A stretch of DNA of 36,138 bases from Methylocystaceae bacterium (GTDB lineage: Bacteria > Pseudomonadota > Alphaproteobacteria > Rhizobiales > Beijerinckiaceae): contig BJGJ01000001.1 in NCBI GenBank assembly GCA_014190435.1, positions 58,960 to 95,097 on the forward strand. The letters are read 5' to 3'. This document shows, piece after piece, positions 8,613 to 17,152 of the stretch (position 1 is the first letter of the stretch; each line of letters opens with the position of its first letter). The notes beneath the pieces were generated by a model. That model was not told the DNA's origin and searched no databases. It was given only the letters and a program-made list of their open reading frames with translations. Both the position numbers and the translations under genes were made by a program.

Positions 8613-9251
8613 GTGACTGCTGAAATCGCCGCTCCAAAGCCAAAACTTATTCTCGCTTCGGCTTCGCCGCGCCGGCTTGCGCTGCTCGAGCAAGCTGGTC
8701 TGAGTATCGACGCTTTATTACCTAGCGATATTGACGAGACGCCTGCGCGCGGAGAGTCGCCGCGCGGTTTAGCTATTCGCCTAGCAAGCGAAAAAGCTGC
8801 TGCCGCAATGAAAATTCGTCAAGCACATCCTGATTTAAAGGATAGCTACATTATTGCCGGGGATACGGTTGTCGCGGTAGGGCGGCGCATCCTTCCCAAG
8901 CCCGAAACAACAGAAGAGGCTGATGAATGTTTGCAGCTTTTGTCCGGCAGACAGCATCGCGTATTCACCGCCGTCAGTTTGATTACGCCTAAGGATCAAG
9001 AGCGCAAACGGTTAGTTGAAGCGCGTTTAAGATTTAAGCGGTTAAGCGCAATGGAAGTTGAAGCCTATCTGGCGGCTGGCGAGTGGCGCGGTAAGGCGGG
9101 CGGTTACGCCATTCAGGGGCTCGCGGGAGTCTTTCTTGTTAAGCTGATTGGTTCCTATACAGCGGTTGTCGGACTGCCGCTTTATGAAACCATGTCGTTA
9201 CTAGCAGGCGAAGGCTATCCTGTATTGACGCCCTGGTTTGCGCGCGCCTAA
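8613..9251 (+). CDS. maf: Maf-family nucleoside triphosphate pyrophosphatase
   Basis: Cytoplasmic Maf/HAM1-like enzyme of 212 residues that hydrolyses non-canonical or pyrimidine NTPs to NMP and pyrophosphate. Family signatures are [18 protein letters not shown] near the N-terminus, [16 protein letters not shown] (substrate and metal site), the [13 protein letters not shown] segment and [15 protein letters not shown] followed by [11 protein letters not shown]. The chosen start is GTG at 8613, with GGAG about 9 nt upstream. The arrangement of the Lys/Gln block resembles the YhdE-type dTTP/UTP pyrophosphatases, but exact substrate class is not certain from motifs alone. Its TAA stop directly touches the stop codon of the convergent alanine racemase gene. 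Confidence 0.95.
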   Translation: MTAEIAAPKPKLILASASPRRLALLEQAGLSIDALLPSDIDETPARGESPRGLAIRLASEKAAAAMKIRQAHPDLKDSYIIAGDTVVAVGRRILPKPETTEEADECLQLLSGRQHRVFTAVSLITPKDQERKRLVEARLRFKRLSAMEVEAYLAAGEWRGKAGGYAIQGLAGVFLVKLIGSYTAVVGLPLYETMSLLAGEGYPVLTPWFARA

Positions 9252-10394
9252 TTATTCTTTCAGATAGCGGCGCGCGTAGCGCAATCCTAATCTTGTTAAA
9301 ACTTCATAGCCGATAACGCCTGAGCGTTTGGCTAGATCATCAATTGTGATTGTATCTCCCAATAATTCAACCCAGTCGCCGCGCTTAAGCAAAGCATGTG
9401 GCGTATTGGTAATATCAATAACGATGTAATCCATAGAAACGCGACCAATAAAGGGGCATTTTATCCCTGCAACAGACGCCTCTCCGCCTGTCTCATTATT
9501 TCCTGCGGATGCGCTAATATGAACGCCATCAGCATAGCCAATACCGAGCGTTGCAATGCGAGAAGGGCGTTGCGCCGTCCACAAGGCGTCATATCCAACG
9601 GTTTCTCCAGGCGAGAGATCGCGGATTGTAAGTATGCGCGCTTCCAATTTGATAACAGTGCGCATGGGATTTGGAGCATGAGAGGTAGGGTTGCCGCCAT
9701 AAAGAGCGTATCCGGGTCGCAACACATCATAGAATGGTTTTTCCTGCATAAAGATTGCAGAAGAATTCGCCATTGATGCGGAAACGCCAGGGAAATGCTG
9801 ACAGATTTGATTGAAGGATAAGATTTGTTTTGCATTGAGCGGCGAATCTTGAATTTGTGAATTTATAAAATGGCTCATGATCAAGGATGGAGCATAGCCT
9901 TGAATTTTCTGTGCGATCTTTTCTGTTGCTGATGAGCAGAAGCCAAGACGATTCATACCCGTATCAAAATGCAATGCTGCTTTGAGTTTGCCCTCGTGTT
10001 GATAGCCTGAGGCGAGCCAATCATCGAGCTCTTCGAATGAGCCAATAATAGGCTCTAGTTGAGCTGCGATGAGTCGATCAACGCCGCCTGTGATAATTCC
10101 ATCAAGGACATAAAGCTTTGCAGAGGGAAATGCTTTGCGCGCAGCTTCGCCTTCCGCGATCGTTGCAACGAAAAAACTACGACAACCTGCCTCATACAAG
10201 GCCTGCATAACTTCTTCACAGCCAAGTCCATAACCATTGGCTTTAACCACTGCGCCACAGGAGGCACCTTGACCCAGAAGAGCAAGCTTACGCCAATTAT
10301 CTTGCAGGGCCGTGAGATCAATGGTGAGACGGGCAGACACGCCGTATTCTTCTTGAGCGATCGAGGCGTTGAGGTTGGGTGTTACGGTATGCAT
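9252..10394 (-). CDS. alr: Alanine racemase
   Basis: PLP-dependent enzyme that interconverts L- and D-alanine, supplying D-alanine for peptidoglycan. The N-terminal TIM barrel carries the PLP lysine in AVVKANGYGLG (about Lys51). The C-terminal beta domain carries GIGYADG with the second catalytic residue, tyrosine, plus RVSMDYIVIDIT. Length, about 380 residues, is normal. An ATG at 10394 is preceded directly by an in-frame GTG (10397); neither has a strong ribosome site. The gene ends at 9252 with no gap to maf on the other strand, and the 136 bp to the MFS gene at 10531 holds divergent upstream DNA. Confidence 0.95.
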   Translation of the reverse strand: MHTVTPNLNASIAQEEYGVSARLTIDLTALQDNWRKLALLGQGASCGAVVKANGYGLGCEEVMQALYEAGCRSFFVATIAEGEAARKAFPSAKLYVLDGIITGGVDRLIAAQLEPIIGSFEELDDWLASGYQHEGKLKAALHFDTGMNRLGFCSSATEKIAQKIQGYAPSLIMSHFINSQIQDSPLNAKQILSFNQICQHFPGVSASMANSSAIFMQEKPFYDVLRPGYALYGGNPTSHAPNPMRTVIKLEARILTIRDLSPGETVGYDALWTAQRPSRIATLGIGYADGVHISASAGNNETGGEASVAGIKCPFIGRVSMDYIVIDITNTPHALLKRGDWVELLGDTITIDDLAKRSGVIGYEVLTRLGLRYARRYLKE

Positions 10395-10530
10395 CACATA
10401 AGAACATTTATGTTTGAGATGAGTGATAATTGGATATTGGTTTAAACCTCTATAAAACGTATTTTTCAGTAATATGGGTTTTAGTTTAGCTCATTGTCAT
10501 GAAAAACGCCAAGGCGTTCGAGGAAATGTT

Positions 10531-11730
10531 ATGAGTAACAATAGCCCCCCAGCTTGGCGCAGTGTGCCTTCAAGCGTTTGGGCCTTGGGCATCGTATCGC
10601 TCTTGATGGATTTTTCATCTGAGATGGTTCACGCGCTACTTCCCATCTATCTTGTCGGATCGCTAGGCGCGAGTATGACGCAGGTGGGCGTTATCGAAGG
10701 GGTTGCTGAGGCGACGGCTGCAATCGTTAAAATTTTTTCAGGAGCGATTTCGGATTGGATTGGAAAAAGAAAGCTCCTGACGTTGATTGGCTATGGTTTG
10801 GCGGCATTGACCAAGCCTATGTTTCCGCTCGCGCCAAGTGTGAGTTGGATAACGACTGCGCGATTCCTCGATCGGGTGGGAAAAGGCATTAGAGGCGCGC
10901 CTCGCGATGCTTTGGTCGCAGATGTAACGCCGATCGCGCTTCATGGCGCTGCTTTTGGCTTGCGTCAGTCGCTTGATACGATTGGAGCTTTTTTGGGGCC
11001 AGCTGTCGCCGTTTTAGTGATGTGGCTGACCGTGAACGACACTCGTATGGTGTTTTGGGTTGCAACACTGCCGGCGTTTCTTGCCGTCATTGTGCTTTTT
11101 TATGGCGTGCAGGAACCTGCTATAGAAAAAATTGCGCATAGGCGTTTACGTTTTCCGCTTCACAGAGATGAGCTTAGTCGTCTTGGCGCGCCGTTCTGGC
11201 GTGTAACAGGTATCGCTACAATCTTCAGTCTTGCCAGATTTTCAGAAGCTTTTTTAATTCTCAAGGCGCAAGCAGTTGGCTTGCCGGTAATATTTGCACC
11301 GCTCGTTTTAGTCTTCATGAATCTGATTTACGCCAGCGTCGCCTATCCAGTTGGCGTGATTTCTGATCGCGCGGGGCGTTGGAACTTACTTGCCCTAAGT
11401 CTGATTGTCTTGATTTGCGCGGATGGCATATTCGCTTATGGCCCAAACATATTCTGGGTGGCTTGCGGCGTGCTATTATGGGGTCTCCACATGGGTATGA
11501 GCCAGGGCTTGTTTGCCGCCTTGATCGCTGATGTTGCGCCGCGAACGCTTAGAGGAACAGCTTTTGGCGTTTACAATCTTTTCTCAGGCCTGGCCCTGTT
11601 TCTCGCCAGTTTTCTTGCAGGTCGGCTGTGGGATCAATCTGGAGACAGGGCGACCTTCCTTTTGAGCGGGAGTTTTGCGTTAATTGCACTGATTGGTCTC
11701 GTCATAATCCCCAAAAATCAGACCCGATAA
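10531..11730 (+). CDS. Major facilitator superfamily transporter
   Basis: Inner-membrane secondary transporter of about 399 residues with roughly 12 hydrophobic segments. The first begins at SVWALGIVSLLMDFSSEMVH; the MFS loop 2-3 signature region reads SDWIGKRKLLTLIGYGL. A second family motif is DRVGKGIRGAPRDALVADVTP, typical of a common but poorly characterised MFS subgroup. The start at 10531 is preferred over the upstream in-frame ATG at 10474 because a GAGG ribosome site lies 8 nt before it and the family starts here. Substrate is not predictable. The sdh operon follows after about 110 bp and is functionally unrelated. Confidence 0.9.
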   Translation: MSNNSPPAWRSVPSSVWALGIVSLLMDFSSEMVHALLPIYLVGSLGASMTQVGVIEGVAEATAAIVKIFSGAISDWIGKRKLLTLIGYGLAALTKPMFPLAPSVSWITTARFLDRVGKGIRGAPRDALVADVTPIALHGAAFGLRQSLDTIGAFLGPAVAVLVMWLTVNDTRMVFWVATLPAFLAVIVLFYGVQEPAIEKIAHRRLRFPLHRDELSRLGAPFWRVTGIATIFSLARFSEAFLILKAQAVGLPVIFAPLVLVFMNLIYASVAYPVGVISDRAGRWNLLALSLIVLICADGIFAYGPNIFWVACGVLLWGLHMGMSQGLFAALIADVAPRTLRGTAFGVYNLFSGLALFLASFLAGRLWDQSGDRATFLLSGSFALIALIGLVIIPKNQTR

Positions 11731-11762
11731 ACCTGGAAACCTGTAGCTGGGAGAGGACTGTA

Positions 11763-11776
11763 TTGCGGCGCCGCAA
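11763..11776. repeat. Perfect 14-bp palindrome upstream of sdhC
   Basis: TTGCGGCGCCGCAA is self-complementary and lies 64-77 bp before the sdhC ATG, after the end of the MFS gene. It could be an operator for the sdh operon. It has no loop, so it is a poor RNA terminator. No known regulator motif was recognised. Confidence 0.35.
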
Positions 11777-11839
11777 CATTTGAATTATCCCTTAAGGTCA
11801 AAGCATTCGCAGGCTTCAGGCAGCTTATGGGGTTACATA

Positions 11840-12247
11840 ATGGCGAAGACAGATTCGAATGATTTCGCCCAGAAGCGGCCCTTATCGCCGCATCTTTCCG
11901 TTTACCGACCGATGATGACCATGATGATGTCGATTGCCCATCGCATCACTGGTGTAGCGCTTTATGTCGGGATGGCGGTGCTGGGCTTGTTTCTGTTGGG
12001 CGCAGCTCTGGGATCTAGCGCCTTTTCGCTGGTTTCTTGGCTTGGCTCAGGTTTTATCGGTGCAACTCTGGTTTTTTTGATCACTTGGGCCATTTTTCAT
12101 CACATCCTTGGCGGAGTTAGACACGCATTTTGGGATCGCGGCCTCTATATGGATCCTAAAGGGAGGGAGTTCCTAGCATTGGGAACTTTAATTGGCGGCG
12201 TCGCAATGACAGTGATTTTGTGGACTGCCAGACTGCTGGTTGGCTGA
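11840..12247 (+). CDS. sdhC: Succinate dehydrogenase cytochrome b556 subunit
   Basis: Membrane anchor of complex II, 135 residues, binding heme b and ubiquinone with SdhD. It opens with the family block RPLSPHLSVYRP and then MMSIAHRITGVALYVG. Three membrane helices follow, with HHILGGVRHAFWD carrying the histidine that ligates heme in this family. The ATG at 11840 is chosen over the in-frame TTG at 11780 because alphaproteobacterial SdhC proteins begin only a few residues before RPLSPHL. It is the first gene of sdhCDAB; sdhD starts 15 nt after its stop. Confidence 0.95.
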   Translation: MAKTDSNDFAQKRPLSPHLSVYRPMMTMMMSIAHRITGVALYVGMAVLGLFLLGAALGSSAFSLVSWLGSGFIGATLVFLITWAIFHHILGGVRHAFWDRGLYMDPKGREFLALGTLIGGVAMTVILWTARLLVG

Positions 12248-12262
12248 GGGGAGCATAAGAAA

Positions 12263-12658
12263 ATGTCAGTCCCTACACATTTTAAAAATGGTCGCAGTGG
12301 CGCGGGCAAAAAATTTGTCGCTGACGCCTCAGGTTCTGCTCACGCAAAATTTATGCGCCTGAGTTCCTACGCTCTTACGCCACTGGGTATTTTATCCGCC
12401 TGGTGGCTGGTTGGCTTAGTGGGTCAGCCATTTGAACACGTGCGCGCAGAAATTGGTCATCCCTTTCCAGCGCTTGTTTTAAGCGGCTTTGCCGCCCTTG
12501 GCATGATTCATGCGCGTGAAGGCATGCATGAAATCATTTTAGATTACGTTCATGATGCAGAGCTCAAACAAAAAGCGATCACAGCGAATAAAAACATCTC
12601 GATTACCGTTGCAGCACTCTGGGTTGTAGCGCTTATGTTCATAGCAGCACCTCATTAA
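12263..12658 (+). CDS. sdhD: Succinate dehydrogenase hydrophobic membrane anchor subunit
   Basis: Second membrane anchor of complex II, 131 residues, with three hydrophobic segments. The conserved core is ARGEGM-like MIHAREGMHEIILDYVHD, where the first His is the likely heme ligand and the Asp-Tyr pair lies near the quinone site in this family. The N-terminal 30 residues (SGSAHAKFMRLSSYALTPLG) match the alphaproteobacterial form. A GGGGAG ribosome site precedes the ATG. It sits between sdhC (15 nt) and sdhA (42 nt). Confidence 0.93.
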   Translation: MSVPTHFKNGRSGAGKKFVADASGSAHAKFMRLSSYALTPLGILSAWWLVGLVGQPFEHVRAEIGHPFPALVLSGFAALGMIHAREGMHEIILDYVHDAELKQKAITANKNISITVAALWVVALMFIAAPH

Positions 12659-12700
12659 GGCAAATTCAGTGACGCCCAAGAAAACAATAAAGGTAAAGTC

Positions 12701-14533
12701 ATGCATATGAATGGCGCTGCTTCTTCCTTGTCGATGGGCGGCCGGGCCTATCCGATCACCGATCATATCTATGATGTCATTGTCGTTGGCGCAGGCGGCG
12801 CAGGGCTGAGAGCGGTTGTCGGATGTGCGCAGGCTGGGCTATCGGTTGCCTGTATTTCTAAGGTCTTTCCGACGCGTTCGCACACTGTCGCTGCTCAGGG
12901 AGGTGTTGCGGCGGCGCTTGGCAATATGGGCCCAGACGATTGGAAATGGCATATGTACGACACGGTCAAGGGCTCTGATTGGCTCGGCGACCAAGATGCA
13001 ATTGAATATTTATGCCGCAACGCGCCTCAAGCTGTTTATGAGCTGGAACATTGGGGCGTCCCCTTTTCGCGCACGGTAGAAGGTAAAATTTATCAACGTC
13101 CCTTCGGCGGCATGACAACTGATTTTGGCAAAGGACCTCCTGCTCAGCGCACCTGCGCTGCAGCGGATCGCACGGGCCATGCGATGCTCCATACGATGTA
13201 TGGCCAGGCGCTGAAACATCAGACGCAGTTTTTTATTGAATATTTTGCGCTTGATCTCATCATGGATCAGCAGGGCGTGTGTCGGGGAGTCGTCTGCTTA
13301 AAGCTTGATGACGGGACGATCCATCGATTTCAATCTAGCTTGACCATTCTTGCAACGGGTGGTTATGGGCGCGCCTATCTTTCTGCAACTTCAGCTCATA
13401 CCTGCACAGGCGATGGCGGGGGGATGGTGCTGCGCGCAGGCTTACCGCTCCAAGATATGGAATTTGTTCAATTCCATCCCACCGGCATTTATGGCGCGGG
13501 ATGTTTGATTACCGAAGGAGCGCGCGGAGAGGGAGGCTATTTAACAAATAGCGAAGGCGAGCGTTTCATGGAACGTTATGCGCCATCTGTAAAGGATCTC
13601 GCGCCAAGAGACATGGTATCTCGCGCCATCACCTTGGAAATACGTGAAGGACGAGGAATCGGTAAGTTAAAAGATCATGCTTTCTTGCATTTAGAGCATC
13701 TTGATCCAGCAATCCTCTCCGAACGACTTCCTGGCATTTCTGAAAGTGCGAAGATTTTCGCCGGCGTTGACGTTGCGCGTCAACCCATCCCAATATTACC
13801 GACTGTGCATTATAATATGGGCGGCATTCCTACAAATTATCACGGAGAAGTCCTGTGCAAAATTAATGGCGATCCCGATGCGGTTGTGCAGGGATTAATG
13901 GCACTTGGCGAAGCAGCGTGTGTTTCAGTGCATGGCGCTAACCGACTTGGGTCTAACTCTTTAATTGACCTTGTCGTTTTTGGACGCGCCGCTGGCATAC
14001 GTGCCTCAGAACTTGTTAAGCCTAACGCCGCGCAACCTCAATTGCCCACAGATTCTGCAGAAATGGCCTTATCAAGATTGGACCGATTGCGTCATGCCGA
14101 TGGCTCAGTAAGGACAGCGCAGCTGCGCGATAAAATGCAGCGTATGATGCAATCACATTGCGCAGTTTATAGAACTGGAGAAGTGCTCGACGAGGGTGTG
14201 GCCGGCATCAACGAAACCTGGCGGTTAGGAGGGGATATTAAAGTCTCTGATCGGTCGCTTATTTGGAATTCTGATTTAGTAGAATCCCTAGAATATGACA
14301 ATTTGATTGTTCAAGCTGTTGTAACAATGGAGTCGGCGGCTAATCGACTTGAGTCGCGTGGCGCTCATGCGCGGGAAGATTATCCAGATAGAGATGATGT
14401 AAATTGGATGAAGCATACCCTAGCAACGATTGACGTAAATAAAATGAAGACCTCAATCGATTATCGTCCTGTCCATAACTATACGATGTCAAATGAAGTT
14501 TCTTACATCGAGCCTAAGGCGCGCGTGTATTGA
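12701..14533 (+). CDS. sdhA: Succinate dehydrogenase flavoprotein subunit
   Basis: Catalytic subunit of complex II, oxidising succinate to fumarate on the cytoplasmic face; 610 residues, normal length. The Rossmann motif [14 protein letters not shown] is near residue 25. [16 protein letters not shown] contains the histidine that carries covalent [23 protein letters not shown] and [18 protein letters not shown] are the substrate and FAD-domain signatures. The C-terminal domain ends in the usual tyrosine-rich way ([20 protein letters not shown]). An AAAGG ribosome site precedes the ATG at 12701; ATG 12707 is a possible alternative. Confidence 0.98.
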   Translation: MHMNGAASSLSMGGRAYPITDHIYDVIVVGAGGAGLRAVVGCAQAGLSVACISKVFPTRSHTVAAQGGVAAALGNMGPDDWKWHMYDTVKGSDWLGDQDAIEYLCRNAPQAVYELEHWGVPFSRTVEGKIYQRPFGGMTTDFGKGPPAQRTCAAADRTGHAMLHTMYGQALKHQTQFFIEYFALDLIMDQQGVCRGVVCLKLDDGTIHRFQSSLTILATGGYGRAYLSATSAHTCTGDGGGMVLRAGLPLQDMEFVQFHPTGIYGAGCLITEGARGEGGYLTNSEGERFMERYAPSVKDLAPRDMVSRAITLEIREGRGIGKLKDHAFLHLEHLDPAILSERLPGISESAKIFAGVDVARQPIPILPTVHYNMGGIPTNYHGEVLCKINGDPDAVVQGLMALGEAACVSVHGANRLGSNSLIDLVVFGRAAGIRASELVKPNAAQPQLPTDSAEMALSRLDRLRHADGSVRTAQLRDKMQRMMQSHCAVYRTGEVLDEGVAGINETWRLGGDIKVSDRSLIWNSDLVESLEYDNLIVQAVVTMESAANRLESRGAHAREDYPDRDDVNWMKHTLATIDVNKMKTSIDYRPVHNYTMSNEVSYIEPKARVY

Positions 14534-14569
14534 GTCTTTTATAATCCAACATTTAGTGGATGAATAAGA

Positions 14570-15349
14570 ATGGTCGAATTCACACTACCGAAGAACTCAG
14601 TAATTGGTGAAGGTAAGGTCTGGCCAAAACCAGATGGCGCAACCGCTTTGCGTGAATTTCGTATTTATCGCTATGATCCTGACACACAAAATAATCCGCG
14701 TATCGATACTTATTTTGTCGATATCAGCGATTGTGGGCCGATGGTGCTAGATGCGATCATTTGGATCAAAAATAAAATTGATTCTACTTTAACGTTTCGT
14801 CGATCCTGCCGTGAGGGTATTTGTGGGTCTTGCTCGATGAATATTGATGGAGCCAATACCTTAGCCTGTATCAAAGGAATGGATCAGATTGAGGGAGTGA
14901 TTAAGCTTTATCCTTTGCCCCATATGGGCGTAGTTAAAGATCTTGTTCCTGATCTGACCATTTTTTATGAGCAGCATGCCGCAATAGAACCATGGCTTCA
15001 TGCGGCTGATGATCCAAAGACAGAACGTCTGCAAAGTCCCGCAGAGCGCGCAAAACTTGACGGGCTCTATGAATGTATTTTGTGTGCGTGTTGCTCAACA
15101 TCCTGTCCAAGCTATTGGTGGAATTCAGATCAGTATCTTGGTCCGGCGGCCTTACTACAAGCACATCGCTGGATTTCAGACTCTCGGGATGAGGCTACTG
15201 ACGAGCGGCTGGATTACATTGACGATACATTTCGGCTGTATCGCTGCCATACGATTATGAACTGCACAAAAGCGTGTCCGAAGCATCTGGAGCCCGCAAA
15301 AGCGATCGCCGAGCTCAAAAATCTTGCGATTGCCCGCTCCCAAAGTTGA
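14570..15349 (+). CDS. sdhB: Succinate dehydrogenase iron-sulfur subunit
   Basis: Electron-transfer subunit of complex II, 259 residues. The [2Fe-2S] ligands are in [16 protein letters not shown] plus the Cys of NTLAC. The [4Fe-4S] and [3Fe-4S] ligands are in [16 protein letters not shown] and [12 protein letters not shown]. The N-terminus [19 protein letters not shown] is typical. It follows sdhA by 36 nt and closes the operon. No strong terminator was seen directly behind it; the 395-bp gap to asd begins here. Confidence 0.98.
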   Translation: MVEFTLPKNSVIGEGKVWPKPDGATALREFRIYRYDPDTQNNPRIDTYFVDISDCGPMVLDAIIWIKNKIDSTLTFRRSCREGICGSCSMNIDGANTLACIKGMDQIEGVIKLYPLPHMGVVKDLVPDLTIFYEQHAAIEPWLHAADDPKTERLQSPAERAKLDGLYECILCACCSTSCPSYWWNSDQYLGPAALLQAHRWISDSRDEATDERLDYIDDTFRLYRCHTIMNCTKACPKHLEPAKAIAELKNLAIARSQS

Positions 15350-15646
15350 TTAACGGTTATCTAAGCGTCTCTTAATGGGCTTGATCCAGCCTAGCTCTGG
15401 CATGAGATTGCAACACATAATCTGGAGAGTGATCTTATCTGCCTAAGGGCTGTGACTGCTGGAGCTTTTTGCTGATCTTAGTGGGCCTTATCTATTTTAT
15501 GCTCCGTAGAGGGGTCTTGCGCAGTGTAGTGAATTAAACGAGGATCCGATTAAGTCAGGAGAAAAAGGAGGTTAGGGCAGACTACCGCATCTCGTGCGCG
15601 GCGCTTCCTCTAAAAAGAATAATCAGGCCTAAAAGATGACGCATTC
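15350..15646. other. Gap between sdhB and the asd leader
   Basis: About 300 bp without a convincing ORF. The string AGGATCCG occurs near 15541 and again near 15667. A purine-rich stretch lies at 15557-15575. I compared the region with 6S, tmRNA and RNase P RNA signatures and recognised none. It should hold the asd promoter. Confidence 0.4.
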
Positions 15647-15717
15647 ACGGGCTGTTCGCTCAGCAAGGATCCGTCTAAGGCTGATGGGAAAAGCCTGCAA
15701 GCTGTGGCTCCTAGCCA
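15647..15717 (+). promoter_or_regulatory. Structured leader upstream of asd (three consecutive stem-loops)
   Basis: Three small hairpins stand in a row before the asd ribosome site. The first, 15647-15674, is nested: ACGG and GCTG pair with CAGC and CCGT. The second, 15678-15696, pairs AGGCT with AGCCT. The third, 15705-15717, pairs TGGCT with AGCCA around a 3-nt loop. The ribosome site GGAG (15732-15735) and ATG (15745) follow. It does not look like a lysine riboswitch; it could be an uncharacterised leader or a small RNA. Confidence 0.35.
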
Positions 15718-15744
15718 AGGCAAATATCCGTTGGAGAAAAATTA

Positions 15745-16779
15745 ATGAGCTATAAGGTTGCTGTCGTTGGCGCCACGGGCAATGTTGGTCGCGAAATGTT
15801 GGATATTCTCGCAGAAAGGCATTTTCCAGTTAGAGAAGTTGTCGCTCTGGCCTCATCGCGTTCGATTGGCGCAGAAGTTTCCTTCGGCGATAAAACATTA
15901 AAATGTAAGCATCTTGACACATATGATTTTTCAGACACTGACATTTGTTTAATGTCCGCTGGAGGCAGTATTTCTACGCAATGGTCTCCTAAAATTGGCG
16001 CTCAAGGATGTGTGGTCATTGATAATTCATCCGCCTGGCGCTTAGACCCAGACGTTCCGCTTATTGTACCAGAAGTGAATGCCGATGCTGTCGCAGGTTT
16101 TAAAAAGAAATATATAATTGCTAATCCTAATTGCTCGACAGCACAGCTTGTTGTGGTTTTAAAGCCGCTACATGACGCCGCTAAGATCAAGCGCGTCGTT
16201 GTTTCAACCTATCAATCAGTTTCTGGCGCAGGTAAGGATGCGATGGATGAGTTGTTTGCTCAAACACGCTCAGTCTTTGTTTCTGACCCTGTAGAGGCAA
16301 AGAAGTTCCCCAAAAGGATCGCTTTTAATCTTATACCGCAAATTGATGTCTTCATGGAAGATGGGTTTACAAAAGAAGAATGGAAGATGGTAGCGGAGAC
16401 AAAAAAAATATTAGATCGAAAGATAAAGCTTGTTGCAACGTGCGTACGTGTGCCAGTTTTTATCAGTCACTCCGAGGCTGTAAATATAGAGTTTGAGAAA
16501 CCATTATCAGCCGATGAGGCGAGAGAGATCTTGCGGGAAGCGCCTGGCGTTCTTGTCATCGATAAGCGTGAGCCGGGGGGGTATATCACGCCACACGAGG
16601 CTGCGGGAGAAGACGCGACTTATGTATCTAGAATTCGAGACGATCCAACAGTTGATAATGGATTGGTTCTCTGGTGCGTTTCAGATAATTTACGCAAAGG
16701 GGCCGCTTTGAATGCAATTCAGATTGCTGAAGTGTTGATAAACCGAAAATTGATCGCGCCAAAGAAAAGCGCAGCTTAA
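15745..16779 (+). CDS. asd: Aspartate-semialdehyde dehydrogenase
   Basis: NADPH-dependent reduction of aspartyl phosphate to aspartate semialdehyde, the branch point to lysine/diaminopimelate, threonine and methionine. It is 344 residues, normal length. Seen: the NADP-binding VGATGNVGREMLDIL at the N-terminus, NPNCSTAQLVV with the catalytic Cys (about residue 131), STYQSVSGAGKDAMDEL, and the substrate-binding CVRVPVFISHSEA. A GGAG ribosome site lies 9 nt before the ATG. It is monocistronic by spacing: a 395-bp gap with a structured leader precedes it and a strong terminator follows 29 bp after the stop. Confidence 0.97.
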   Translation: MSYKVAVVGATGNVGREMLDILAERHFPVREVVALASSRSIGAEVSFGDKTLKCKHLDTYDFSDTDICLMSAGGSISTQWSPKIGAQGCVVIDNSSAWRLDPDVPLIVPEVNADAVAGFKKKYIIANPNCSTAQLVVVLKPLHDAAKIKRVVVSTYQSVSGAGKDAMDELFAQTRSVFVSDPVEAKKFPKRIAFNLIPQIDVFMEDGFTKEEWKMVAETKKILDRKIKLVATCVRVPVFISHSEAVNIEFEKPLSADEAREILREAPGVLVIDKREPGGYITPHEAAGEDATYVSRIRDDPTVDNGLVLWCVSDNLRKGAALNAIQIAEVLINRKLIAPKKSAA

Positions 16780-16800
16780 GAATAGATATAGAAAGACCAG

Positions 16801-16831
16801 TAAAAAGGCCGCTCGATGAGCGGCTTTTTTT
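16801..16831 (+). terminator. Intrinsic terminator of asd
   Basis: GCCGCTC (16808-16814) and GAGCGGC (16818-16824) form a perfect 7-bp stem with a 3-nt loop, followed by seven T. An A-run before the stem makes it able to act in both directions. Confidence 0.9.
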
Positions 16832-16842
16832 ATTGTTTTCTT

Positions 16843-16858
16843 TGTGCGCTAGCGCACA
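16843..16858. repeat. Perfect 16-bp palindrome
   Basis: TGTGCGCTAGCGCACA lies 12 bp after the asd terminator. The half-site TGTGCGC/GCGCACA recurs in opposite arrangement in the hairpin at 20719-20735. Confidence 0.4.
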
Positions 16859-17014
16859 TAAAATTTATTATTTTAATCTACAATAGTCCAATTGAGGTTC
16901 ATTAAGGGATAAGGGTGGAAACGCAGATGATAATTTAGTGAGTAATTTTAAGCAGCGCTAATCATGATGCAAAGTGTGATTACCGGCATTTAGATAACTT
17001 ATTTATCGAATTTC

Positions 17015-17039
17015 GGTCAGCCGCCCCTCAGTGCTGACC
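17015..17039. other. Stem-loop in the asd-lolA gap, possible small RNA element
   Basis: GGTCAGC (17015-17021) pairs with GCTGACC (17033-17039) around an 11-nt loop that is C-rich on the plus strand (CGCCCCTCAGT). It stands 6 nt before a second, longer hairpin. Both lie in a 373-bp convergent gap with no ORF, so a small RNA read on the plus strand or a long lolA 3' UTR would explain them. Confidence 0.35.
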
Positions 17040-17045
17040 TGAAAG

Positions 17046-17076
17046 AAGGCCGCTCATGCAAGACATGGGCGGCCTT
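17046..17076 (-). terminator. Long hairpin, probable end of the lolA transcript
   Basis: A 13-bp stem (17046-17058 with 17064-17076) has a 5-nt loop and one wobble pair. On the minus strand it is followed by a weak pyrimidine run (CTTCTTTC). The position downstream of lolA suits a terminator, but the T-run is imperfect in both directions. Confidence 0.45.
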
Positions 17077-17152
17077 TCCTATAGGGATAAATCATTGAGA
17101 ATTTCGTCACGCGATCGGTTCGATTTTGCTTAATTGACGCCGCTTATCGGGT

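Noticed and set aside
15350-15744. 6S RNA, tmRNA or RNase P RNA in the sdhB-asd gap
   Set aside because: None of the conserved strings of these RNAs was recognised and no long closing stem could be found by eye.
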